A stretch of 5,426 nucleotides of DNA from Verrucomicrobiia bacterium (lineage in GTDB: Bacteria > Verrucomicrobiota > Verrucomicrobiia > CAIQCK01). This document shows, one piece after another, positions 1 to 5,426 of this stretch. The notes under the pieces are model-generated. The model was not told where the DNA came from, searched no databases, and worked only from the letters and a program-made list of their open reading frames with translations. Location of the stretch: NCBI GenBank assembly GCA_026417675.1, contig JAOACV010000213.1, positions 1 through 5,426 of the forward strand, in the 5' to 3' direction. Both the position numbers and the translations under genes were made by a program. Every line of letters begins with the position of its first letter. Positions within the stretch are counted from its first letter, which is position 1.

Positions 1-944
1 GGCGAGCCGAGTTGAAGAATTTCGAAGATCTGGTGGAAACTATAGTGGCCCATGTCGCCGAGCGCGCCGGTGCCGAAGTCATACCAGCCGCGGAATACGG
101 CGTGCGTGTAGGCGGGGTGATACGGTCGTTGCGCGGCGGGGCCAAGCCAGAGGTCCCACTCGAACCCGTCCGGCACCGGCGGCGTGTCGGCGGGCCGCTC
201 GGTCATGCCTTGCGGCCAGAACGGGCGCGTGGACCAGTTGTGGACCTCGCGCACCGGGCCGATGACGCCGCTGGAGATCCACTCGGCGATGGTCGGTGAA
301 CTGGCCAGTCCGGCGGCGCAGAAGAGTTGTGAGGCGACACCGGTCTCGCGTGCCGTGTCGCGCGCGATGCGAACCTCGTCAAGGACGTTGGAGATCGGCT
401 TGTGCGTGATGACGTGCTTGCCCTTGCGCATTGCGCGGACGGCGATGACGCCGTGCAGATGATCCGGCGTCATGATATATACCGCGTCCACATCCTTTTC
501 CTTTTCCAACAACTCGCGGAAATCGCTGTAGGCGCGACACTCGCCGACGCTGCCGGACCGCTTCTGTTTCGCATAGTAGCGACTAACGATCTCCCGTCCG
601 ACCTCGCGCCCGCAAAGGCCGCCGCGCGCACCCCTGGCCCAGCTCGGATCGTCGAGGAACTTGGCGACCTTGTTGTTCAGTTCGTGCCGGCCCCACTCCG
701 GGTAATCGTCGCTTTTGCGGTTCGGGTCGCACACGGCCACGATGCGAATCTCCGGCCTCTCCAGCGCCGGCATGAGCTGTCGCAGCCCCTGCGTGCCGCA
801 GCCGATGTAGGCGATGTGAATTTTCCCGCTGGGGGCAACGTGTTTGGCGCCGCCGAGAACGTGGCGCGGGACGACGGAAACGGCCGCGGTCATAGTGGCG
901 GTTCTGACGAACTGACGGCGGTTGAGATGCGGTTGAGTTTTCAT
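1..944 (-). CDS. Gfo/Idh/MocA family oxidoreductase, Tat-exported (5' part, runs off left edge)
   Basis: Reading the minus strand from the ATG at 944 gives 314 uninterrupted codons to the window edge. The N-terminus has a twin-arginine signal: N8-R9-R10-Q11-F12-V13, then an Ala/Val-rich stretch to about residue 31. The Rossmann fold follows: beta strand IHIAYIG with the dinucleotide loop G48-C-G50-T-Q-G53, then the acidic residue D73 in AVCDPN, expected to contact the NAD(P) ribose. Residues 75-137 form a long insertion seen in many PVC-phylum members, followed by DVDAVYIMTPDHLH (151-164). The usual EKP catalytic motif reads H181-K182-P183, so the lysine is kept and the glutamate is replaced. 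The second domain includes WDLWLGPA (263-270) and GALGDMGHYSFH (293-304), where H300 is the likely active-site histidine. The family oxidises or reduces sugars and inositols with NAD(P). Tat export suggests the cofactor is bound in the cytoplasm before transport, as in Zymomonas glucose-fructose oxidoreductase. The start codon overlaps the upstream gene's stop (ATGA), and no strong Shine-Dalgarno is seen, so it is probably translated by coupling. Substrate unknown. Confidence 0.93.
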   Translation of the reverse strand, partial: MKTQPHLNRRQFVRTATMTAAVSVVPRHVLGGAKHVAPSGKIHIAYIGCGTQGLRQLMPALERPEIRIVAVCDPNRKSDDYPEWGRHELNNKVAKFLDDPSWARGARGGLCGREVGREIVSRYYAKQKRSGSVGECRAYSDFRELLEKEKDVDAVYIMTPDHLHGVIAVRAMRKGKHVITHKPISNVLDEVRIARDTARETGVASQLFCAAGLASSPTIAEWISSGVIGPVREVHNWSTRPFWPQGMTERPADTPPVPDGFEWDLWLGPAAQRPYHPAYTHAVFRGWYDFGTGALGDMGHYSFHQIFEILQLGS

Positions 945-1936
945 AGGGGCTTCTTGCGAACGAACTTCTGCGCGCGCTGGCCCATGATGTCGCCGACGTA
1001 GAGGCTGCCTTGGGAGTCTTCGGCGACGGCGTGGAACCAGTTCAACTCGCCGGGTTTTTCCCGGCCCTCCTCGCCTTTGGGAAACGTCAGCGTTTGGAGC
1101 GGCTTGCCGGCGGTGTTGAACTTGATGAGCACCTGATCCTTGGGCGGCAGACCGAAAGCCAGTTTGTCCTTCACGCGCGGCATCGGCGACGACCCGCACG
1201 CCCAGATTTCGCCGTTGCGCGTGATGCAGAGGCTCCACGGCACCATCCGGTCCCGCCATTCCGCGAGGAACTTGCCGCTCCGATCGAAGACCTGCACGCG
1301 AAAGTTGCTGCGGTCGGCGACATAGAGGCGGCCCTGGCTGTCCATGCAGATCGAGTGCGGCAGGTCGAACTCGCCCGGCCCCGTGCCCGGTTTTCCCCAC
1401 GCGTTGACGAATCTGCCCTCGCGGTCGAAGTGGACCACGCGGCTGTTGCCGTAGCCGTCGGTGATGAAAAGCTCGCCATCGGGCGTGATAGCGATGTCGG
1501 TGGGTTTGTTGAAATGCGCCGCGTCGTCGCCCGCTTCACCTTTGACGCCGAGGGTCTTCAGCACCTTTCCATCGGGCGCGCATTTCAGGACGACGTGATT
1601 GCCCACGTCCACCAGCCAGACATTGCCGTCGCGGTCGAACCGGATCTGATGCGCCTTGCCGACGAAGTCCGCTCCCCAACCGCGCAGATACTTGCCGTCG
1701 CGGTCATAGACCTGCACCGGCGGCGTGCCGCGCGTGAATAACCATATCTCGTCCTTGTCGTTGACGCTGATGCCGGACATCGCGCCCCAGGTCACGTCAG
1801 CGGGTTTCCGCGGCCACGTTGGATCCACTTGATACTGCGTGGTCACGTCGGCCCCCGTGACGCGCAGGACGGCGAGCGCGCCGAGCGCGCTCAGAAGACC
1901 GACAATGGATTTCATGGAGGGCGGTGCCGGATGCAT
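941..1936 (-). CDS. Secreted NHL-repeat beta-propeller, peptidyl-alpha-hydroxyglycine alpha-amidating lyase (PAL)-like
   Basis: A complete 331-residue protein. The ATG at 1936 is chosen because a GAAGGA box lies 6 nt upstream and a Sec signal follows directly (hydrophobic IVGLLSALGALAVL at 11-24, likely cleavage near TGA-D30). An in-frame ATG at 1915 is the alternative. The frame stays open upstream only to a TTG at 2116, which adds 60 unconvincing residues. Six NHL-type blades are visible, beginning near residues 54, 95, 142, 190, 232 and 299, each with a pattern like DxxGxhhVxDxxNxRVxxFDxxGxhh. Blades 2-4 resemble eukaryotic PAL closely (HFNKPTDIAI, ITDGYGNSR, LPHSI, LYVADRSNFRVQVF). The PAL active-site positions, as I recall them from the rat enzyme, appear kept: R69 in LFTRG, zinc-ligand histidines H96, H194 and H302, and Y162 in DGYGNSR. 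The disulfide cysteine of DGYC is Gly here. PAL splits peptidyl-hydroxyglycine into an amidated peptide and glyoxylate; bacterial homologues lack a settled substrate, and no monooxygenase (PHM) partner is in the window. It could instead be a non-catalytic binding propeller. The gene ends in a 4-base overlap with the oxidoreductase. Confidence 0.88.
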   Translation of the reverse strand: MHPAPPSMKSIVGLLSALGALAVLRVTGADVTTQYQVDPTWPRKPADVTWGAMSGISVNDKDEIWLFTRGTPPVQVYDRDGKYLRGWGADFVGKAHQIRFDRDGNVWLVDVGNHVVLKCAPDGKVLKTLGVKGEAGDDAAHFNKPTDIAITPDGELFITDGYGNSRVVHFDREGRFVNAWGKPGTGPGEFDLPHSICMDSQGRLYVADRSNFRVQVFDRSGKFLAEWRDRMVPWSLCITRNGEIWACGSSPMPRVKDKLAFGLPPKDQVLIKFNTAGKPLQTLTFPKGEEGREKPGELNWFHAVAEDSQGSLYVGDIMGQRAQKFVRKKPL

Positions 1937-1942
1937 AGGTTG

Positions 1943-1948
1943 TCCTTC
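1943..1948 (-). promoter_or_regulatory. Ribosome binding site of the PAL-like gene
   Basis: The minus strand reads GAAGGA, then six bases (CAACCT), then ATG at 1936. This is a good Shine-Dalgarno match at a suitable distance. It favours 1936 over the in-frame ATG at 1915, which is preceded by CCGCCCTCC with no purine-rich box. Confidence 0.6.
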
Positions 1949-2036
1949 GGTGATGTTGGCCAAGTTTTGAACCGCCGGGCGCGCCACGCAAGCTTTACTT
2001 TTCGAAGCTCGCAGCGCGCCATTCTGCGGCGCGACA

Positions 2037-2048
2037 CGGACTTGTCCG
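2037..2048. repeat. Short near-perfect palindrome, possible operator half-sites
   Basis: CGGAC-TT-GTCCG has 5-bp arms and a 2-base centre and sits about 90 bases before the GH123-like start and about 100 bases before the PAL-like start. Compact dyads of this sort are often dimeric repressor sites, but short GC-rich palindromes also arise by chance. No regulator gene is nearby. Confidence 0.25.
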
Positions 2049-2139
2049 CTGGCGACTTTCGGTGTCTCGCGACGGGCTTTCTCATGCGTGATTTTGGGCT
2101 GCCGCACGACAGACAATATTTGCTAACCTCGCGTCTGTG

Positions 2140-4665
2140 ATGAACCTGCGCTTAACGATTCCGCTGTGGCTGGCCTCGCTGTGTTCGCAGACCGCGTCTG
2201 CCGACACGGCGAAACTGCCCGCCGTCGCCGACACCAACATCAGTTCGCACCCGGCGGAGGCGGACCGGAACTACGGCCAGTCGAGCCACATCCGGCTCAA
2301 AGGCTACGAGATGCTGATGCTGATCAAATTCGATACAACGCCCGTTCGCGGTTGGACGGTGGAGAAGGCGCGTTTGTTTCTCCACGCAGCCGGGCCGCAT
2401 CGGTTGAAAACCATCGGCGTCTCGACGGTCGCCACGGACTGGGTTGAAGGCACCGATCGCGGCCGGAAGGCCGCCGACGGCGCGACGTTCACGTGGGCCG
2501 ATTTTGGCCGGCGGCGCTGGGCCGGGCCGCAGAGTGATTTCACCGACGCCGCCCTGACAGAACAAGGAACGGAGGTTCATTACGCTGACCTACAACAGCA
2601 CGCGGACAACTGGCTGGAGATCGAGGTGCCGCCGCGGTTTGTCCATGCGCTCATCAACGGCGATTCGTTTGGACTCGCGATCACTGACGAGAAAGGCCAG
2701 ACCCGCGCCAACAACGACGTGCATTCGCGGGAGCAAAGCGGCCTCGGGCCTTATTTGATCGTCGAGGGACGTAAAACCGGCGCGACACCGGCGACCAAGC
2801 GCAAGCAGCCGGAGACCCCGACGGCCGCGCTGCCGGCGCCGCCACGGTTGAACACGGTCAACGTCATCACATGGCCCGGCGGCGAACCGCCCGTGCGCGA
2901 CGGCAGGCTGCGCGTATGGGCCTACGGCGAATGCGAAAAGGCGCATCCGGTCAGCGGCAACCTGCTTGAAGAAGCCGGCGCCCACGATTACGCGGGGGAA
3001 CCGCGCGGCGACTATCGCCGGCGCAACGTCGTCTGGGATGGCGCCGCCTCCGCGATCCATCTCAGCGCCGCGCGCAACGAATTCGTGGCCTTCCATCTCT
3101 GCATCGAGGCGACGGCGGGTGGACTTCGCGACATTCGCGTCGAAGCCGACCTGCCCGGCGCGCGCGTCGAGGTGTTCAGAGATTGGTATGTGCGCGACGG
3201 CGAGTGGTTCCCCGAAGTAGCCGTGCCGCTGCGTGGCGCGTTCTCGATCCCCGACGAGCGCAATGGCATCGCCGGCCAGCGCAATCAGTCGCTGCTCGTG
3301 GACATTTACGTCCCGCATAACATGCCTGCCGGCCGCCACGCCGGCCGCGTGCGCGTGCGCGCCGACGGCGTCGCGCCGTTGGAGTTGCCGGTCGTGCTGA
3401 CCATTTGGCCGTTCACGCTGCCCGACACGCTGTCGTTCGACGTGGACCTCAACGCCTACGGCACGCCGCGCGACCCGGAATGGGAACTGAAACTGCACCG
3501 CCTCGCGCACGCGCACCGCGCGACGCTGAACCTGCTCGGTTACCATCAGGATGGCCGCGCCGACGCCGCAGCCGTGCCGCCCTTGGAAGGCAGCGGGCGC
3601 GAGATGCGCGTAAAGGACTGGACCGCGTTCGACCGCCGGTTCGGACGCTACTATGACGGCAGCGCGTTCGACGACCTGCCGCGCAAAGGAGTGCCGCTGG
3701 CGCACGCCTACCTGCCGTTCTGCGAAGGCTGGCCGTCGGACATCCGCAAGCACTACCGCTACACGCCGACGACCACCGCCTACCCGGAGATCATCGCCGA
3801 ACACGCGCTGAAAGCGCCCCCCATCGAGGAGGCGCTTGACCAACAATTCAAGGACCAGTTCGTGGCCGTCCTGCGCCAATTCGCCGCGCACTTTCGCGAG
3901 AAAGGGTGGTCGCGCACGCAGTTCCAGTTCTACCTCAACAACAAGTATTTTTTTCGCGACCCGAAACAGGGAGGACGGGGCAGTTCGTGGTGGCTGCTGG
4001 ACGAGCCGATGCACCGCGACGACTGGCTTGCGCTGCGATTCTTTGGACAACTGTTCAAACAGGCATTGGCCGGACCACAAATCGCGAACTTCATCTACCG
4101 GGCCGACGTCTCGCGCCCGCAATGGCAGCGCGACTGGCTCGACGGCCTAGTGGACCTCATGTGCGTCAGCCGGGTTTTCTTCGAAAAGAACGATCGCTGC
4201 ATGGCGATGAAGCGGCGGGGCATCACGTTCTGGCACTACGGCACCGGCAACGACATCCGCCGCAGCAATCTCACCGGCGAGGCGTGGGGCGTGAAGGTCT
4301 GGCTCGCCGGCGGCGACGGATTTCTGCCGTGGAACAGCATCAGCGGGGACACCGCGTTCGAGCGGCCAACGCCAACGGCGATCCTCTATCCCGGCATGCG
4401 CTTCGGTCTCCATGAGCCGTTGGCCAGCCTGCGTCTGAAGGCGTTCCGGCGCAGCCAGCAGGACGTGGAATACCTCTCCCTGCTCGCGACGAAGATGGGA
4501 TGGGACCGCGCGCAGACCGCCGCCACCGTCACGCCGCTGCTCAACCTCGCGGGGCGCGCGCAGCAATCATCCGACGACGACGCGGGACAGACGGTGTTCG
4601 AGAACCTCCACAGCGAACCGTTCGCCCGTCTGCGCGCCGGCATCGCGGCGGCATTGGCGAAATAA
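2140..4665 (+). CDS. Secreted DNRLRE-domain protein with GH123/DUF4091-like glycoside hydrolase domain
   Basis: An 841-residue protein from the ATG at 2140; a GTG at 2137 directly before it would add one residue. No clear Shine-Dalgarno precedes either start. A Sec signal peptide ends at T18-A-S-A21 before D22. Residues 22-212 form a DNRLRE-type beta-sandwich (CBM96-like): LPAVADTNI near the start, MLIKFD in the middle, and S196-R197-E198 with PYLIVEG at the end. A Pro/Thr/Lys-rich linker covers about 213-236. Residues 237-430 match the GH123-type N-terminal domain, with LSAARNEFVAFHL at 308-320 and IWPFTLP near its end. From about 431 (LSFDVDLNAYG) a TIM-barrel-like catalytic region follows, with FQFYLNNK (595-602), WLLDEP containing D621-E622, and FWHYGTGN (697-704). 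The end near 763-790 (LKAFRRSQQDVEYLSLLATKMGWD) is typical of DUF4091. GH123 enzymes use an adjacent Asp-Glu pair in substrate-assisted catalysis on beta-N-acetylgalactosaminides, so D621/E622 are the likely catalytic residues. The family is a good match; the exact substrate is inferred. The gene is transcribed away from the PAL-like/oxidoreductase operon. Confidence 0.88.
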   Translation: MNLRLTIPLWLASLCSQTASADTAKLPAVADTNISSHPAEADRNYGQSSHIRLKGYEMLMLIKFDTTPVRGWTVEKARLFLHAAGPHRLKTIGVSTVATDWVEGTDRGRKAADGATFTWADFGRRRWAGPQSDFTDAALTEQGTEVHYADLQQHADNWLEIEVPPRFVHALINGDSFGLAITDEKGQTRANNDVHSREQSGLGPYLIVEGRKTGATPATKRKQPETPTAALPAPPRLNTVNVITWPGGEPPVRDGRLRVWAYGECEKAHPVSGNLLEEAGAHDYAGEPRGDYRRRNVVWDGAASAIHLSAARNEFVAFHLCIEATAGGLRDIRVEADLPGARVEVFRDWYVRDGEWFPEVAVPLRGAFSIPDERNGIAGQRNQSLLVDIYVPHNMPAGRHAGRVRVRADGVAPLELPVVLTIWPFTLPDTLSFDVDLNAYGTPRDPEWELKLHRLAHAHRATLNLLGYHQDGRADAAAVPPLEGSGREMRVKDWTAFDRRFGRYYDGSAFDDLPRKGVPLAHAYLPFCEGWPSDIRKHYRYTPTTTAYPEIIAEHALKAPPIEEALDQQFKDQFVAVLRQFAAHFREKGWSRTQFQFYLNNKYFFRDPKQGGRGSSWWLLDEPMHRDDWLALRFFGQLFKQALAGPQIANFIYRADVSRPQWQRDWLDGLVDLMCVSRVFFEKNDRCMAMKRRGITFWHYGTGNDIRRSNLTGEAWGVKVWLAGGDGFLPWNSISGDTAFERPTPTAILYPGMRFGLHEPLASLRLKAFRRSQQDVEYLSLLATKMGWDRAQTAATVTPLLNLAGRAQQSSDDDAGQTVFENLHSEPFARLRAGIAAALAK

Positions 4666-4788
4666 AAAAAACGGCCAACCAGACTGCGGGACGTAGCGAG
4701 GGTAAAAAACACCGTTCCTTGCTCAGCCAGCGCCCTCCATGGTCTCGTCGTGTGGCATTTTACATCGTTCCGGCCCCGCTTGAGGGAG

Positions 4789-4818
4789 CGGACGAACCTG
4801 ATGGTTGAAACGCGTCCG
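4789..4818. repeat. Bulged inverted repeat (hairpin-forming)
   Basis: CGGACG (4789-4794) followed directly by AACC pairs with GGTT (4803-4806) and CGTCCG (4813-4818). This gives a 10-bp stem with a TGAT loop and a 6-base bulge (GAAACG) on one side. No T-run follows on either strand, so it is not a standard terminator. It may be a processing or transcript-end structure of the hydrolase mRNA, or chance. Confidence 0.35.
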
Positions 4819-4825
4819 TTGGGGG

Positions 4826-4872
4826 TGAAGTCTGGAGCTTCCCAGGAGTTTGAAGTGTGGGACTTGGAGCTT
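4826..4872. repeat. Imperfect direct repeat of TGAAGT...TGGAGCTT
   Basis: The first copy is TGAAGTCTGGAGCTT (4826-4840). The second copy (4851-4872) keeps TGAAGT and TGGAGCTT but carries seven extra bases between them. Copies begin 25 bases apart. The base composition is less GC-rich than the flanking genes. It could be the remnant of a dispersed genomic repeat or paired binding sites. Confidence 0.35.
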
Positions 4873-4898
4873 TCTTCTCGCCCGCGTCACACGCTTGC

Positions 4899-4927
4899 TT
4901 GACAGGGACGGCCATTATCCACACAGT
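4899..4927 (+). promoter_or_regulatory. Candidate promoter of the Y-family polymerase gene
   Basis: A perfect TTGACA lies at 4899-4904. A 17-base spacer leads to CACAGT at 4922-4927, which matches TATAAT at only three of six positions. If this is the promoter, transcription would start at about 4934, almost on the ATG at 4936, giving a leaderless or near-leaderless message. That fits with the absence of a clear ribosome binding site. No recognisable LexA-type palindrome is seen. Confidence 0.3.
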
Positions 4928-4935
4928 TGAGTGGT

Positions 4936-5426
4936 ATGGGCGCGCGCCACCAACGCATCTTGCACGTGGACGGGGATGCCTTCTTCGCCTCGTGCGAAAT
5001 CGCCCTTGACCCGGCGCTGCGCCGGCGGCCGGTCTTCGTCGGCGGCGGGCGTCGGGGCGACGGAATCGTCATCGCCGCCAACTATCTGGCCAAACGCCGG
5101 GGCGTCATCACCGGCATGGCCTGTTTCGAGGCGAGACGGAAATGCCCGGAGGGCGTGCTGGTTCGGCCGCACTACAGCGAATATCGGCGGCTGTCGCTGG
5201 AGATTTTCCGGCGGTTCAAACACTCCACGCCGATGCTGGTGCCGACTTCGATTGACGAGGGATTTCTGGATTTCACCGACGCGCCGCGCGTCTTCGGCTG
5301 CCGTGACGCGGCGGAATTGGTGGCGCGCATCAAGCGCGAGATAGCCGCGGAAGTCGGCGTGCCGTTTTCGGCGGGGCTGGCGTCGAATCGCTGGCTGGCC
5401 AAACTGGCGACCGAGCACTGTAAGCC
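4936..5426 (+). CDS. Y-family DNA polymerase, DinB/Pol IV type (5' part, runs off right edge)
   Basis: The ATG at 4936 opens a frame of 163 codons that continues past the window edge. The family's usual length is about 350-420 residues, so fewer than half are visible. The palm and fingers motifs are in the expected order: ILHVDGDAFFAS at 8-19 (metal-binding D12, with F17 at the steric-gate position that excludes ribonucleotides), IAANYLAKRRGV at 46-57, YSEYRRLS at 80-87, SIDEGFLDFT at 105-114 (catalytic D107 and E108) and SAGLASNRWLAKLAT at 145-159. All three catalytic acidic residues are present, which argues for an active translesion polymerase and against the catalytically dead ImuB group. 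The protein copies past damaged template bases, normally as part of the DNA damage response in the cytoplasm. The C-terminal little-finger domain and the beta-clamp-binding peptide lie outside the window. The gene stands 270 bases from the hydrolase and looks unrelated to it. The exact sub-family (DinB or another active Y-family clade) cannot be settled from this part. Confidence 0.93.
   Translation, partial: MGARHQRILHVDGDAFFASCEIALDPALRRRPVFVGGGRRGDGIVIAANYLAKRRGVITGMACFEARRKCPEGVLVRPHYSEYRRLSLEIFRRFKHSTPMLVPTSIDEGFLDFTDAPRVFGCRDAAELVARIKREIAAEVGVPFSAGLASNRWLAKLATEHCK

Larger units (their letters stand above)
1937..2139. promoter_or_regulatory. Divergent intergenic control region
   Basis: About 200 bases separate the leftward PAL-like/oxidoreductase operon from the rightward GH123-like gene, so promoters for both must lie here or overlap the gene starts. 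Three short inverted repeats occur within 60 bases: AGCTT/AAGCT (1991-1995 with 2005-2009), CGCGCC/GGCGCG (2015-2020 with 2028-2033) and CGGAC-TT-GTCCG (2037-2048). A weak rightward promoter-like pair is TTGGGC at 2094-2099 and TATTTG at 2117-2122, 17 bases apart; the second box is a poor match. No credible gene is seen in this stretch: the open frame across it on the minus strand needs a TTG start. No terminator is seen. Confidence 0.45.
4666..4935. other. Intergenic region between the hydrolase and polymerase genes
   Basis: These 270 bases hold no convincing gene. Just after the hydrolase stop is a run of A residues, but no hairpin followed by a T-run, so no rho-independent terminator can be called for the rightward transcript. 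Going rightward the stretch contains a bulged hairpin (4789-4818), an imperfect direct repeat (4826-4872) and a TTGACA box (4899-4904) shortly before the polymerase start. Confidence 0.5.

Noticed and set aside
402..1001. 199-codon open frame on the plus strand
   Set aside because: It is antisense to the oxidoreductase and the end of the PAL-like gene, both of which have clear motifs. Its own translation has no family features.
1010..1741. 243-codon open frame on the plus strand
   Set aside because: It is the antisense shadow of the NHL-repeat gene; its repetitive Val/Asp/Ala pattern mirrors the propeller repeats on the other strand.
1873..1892. GAGCGCGC-type palindromes in the signal-peptide region of the PAL-like gene
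   Set aside because: They lie within coding sequence and are explained by Ala/Leu/Gly codons in a GC-rich genome.
1937..2116. 60-residue N-terminal extension of the PAL-like protein
   Set aside because: It would start at a TTG, would bury the signal peptide inside the protein, and lacks any conserved feature. The ATG at 1936 has a good ribosome binding site and a signal peptide directly after it.
2590..4122. 510-codon open frame on the minus strand, opposite the hydrolase gene
   Set aside because: It is rich in Arg, Val and Ala with no recognisable domain or motif, and it lies entirely antisense to a well-supported multi-domain hydrolase. High-GC codon use commonly leaves such antisense frames open.
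4663..4673. A-run after the hydrolase stop as a terminator for leftward transcription
   Set aside because: On the minus strand it is a T-run, but the bases before it (from about 4674 to 4700) do not form a stable stem, and no leftward gene ends there.
4931..5344. 137-codon open frame on the plus strand overlapping the polymerase start
   Set aside because: It is in a different frame from the Y-family polymerase, which has all its catalytic motifs in order; the overlapping frame has none.
4915..5418. 167-codon open frame on the minus strand at the right end
   Set aside because: It is antisense to the polymerase and shows no recognisable protein features.

Overview
The window is GC-rich, about 60% or more by eye. 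It looks like a chromosomal piece from the Planctomycetes-Verrucomicrobia (PVC) side of the bacteria, most likely a verrucomicrobial or environmental relative. That assignment rests on gene content: a Tat-exported Gfo/Idh/MocA oxidoreductase, an exported NHL propeller protein and a DNRLRE plus GH123/DUF4091 hydrolase, a mix typical of those phyla. It is an inference, because there is no rRNA or other marker here.

Layout. Positions 1-944 (minus strand) hold the first 314 codons of a Gfo/Idh/MocA oxidoreductase that runs off the left edge. Positions 941-1936 (minus) hold a complete secreted six-bladed NHL protein that resembles the lyase half of peptidylglycine alpha-amidating enzymes (PAL). 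Its TGA stop overlaps the oxidoreductase ATG in a 4-base ATGA junction, so the two form a tightly coupled operon transcribed leftward. Positions 1937-2139 are a divergent intergenic region with several short inverted repeats. Positions 2140-4665 (plus) encode an 841-residue secreted protein: signal peptide, DNRLRE-type beta-sandwich, Pro/Thr-rich linker, and a GH123/DUF4091-like N-terminal domain and catalytic barrel with an Asp-Glu-Pro motif. Positions 4666-4935 are non-coding, with a hairpin, an imperfect direct repeat and a TTGACA box. Positions 4936-5426 (plus) hold the first 163 codons of a Y-family DNA polymerase (DinB/Pol IV type) that runs off the right edge.

How the parts may work together. 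The three left-hand genes all carry export signals (Tat for the oxidoreductase, Sec for the other two) and are arranged divergently around one control region. A plausible reading is a small extracytoplasmic module: the GH123-like enzyme binds and trims a glycan (GH123 enzymes are known for beta-N-acetylgalactosaminidase activity), the oxidoreductase acts on a released sugar, and the PAL-like propeller performs an unknown lyase or binding step. No regulator or transporter lies in the window, so the substrate cannot be fixed. The Y-family polymerase looks functionally unrelated and has its own upstream region.

The two terminal genes are open at the window edges, so their full lengths cannot be given. 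I found no tRNA, rRNA, CRISPR array, insertion sequence or integrase. The least ordinary item is the PAL-like protein, which keeps the positions of the PAL active site and is coupled to a Tat-exported oxidoreductase.
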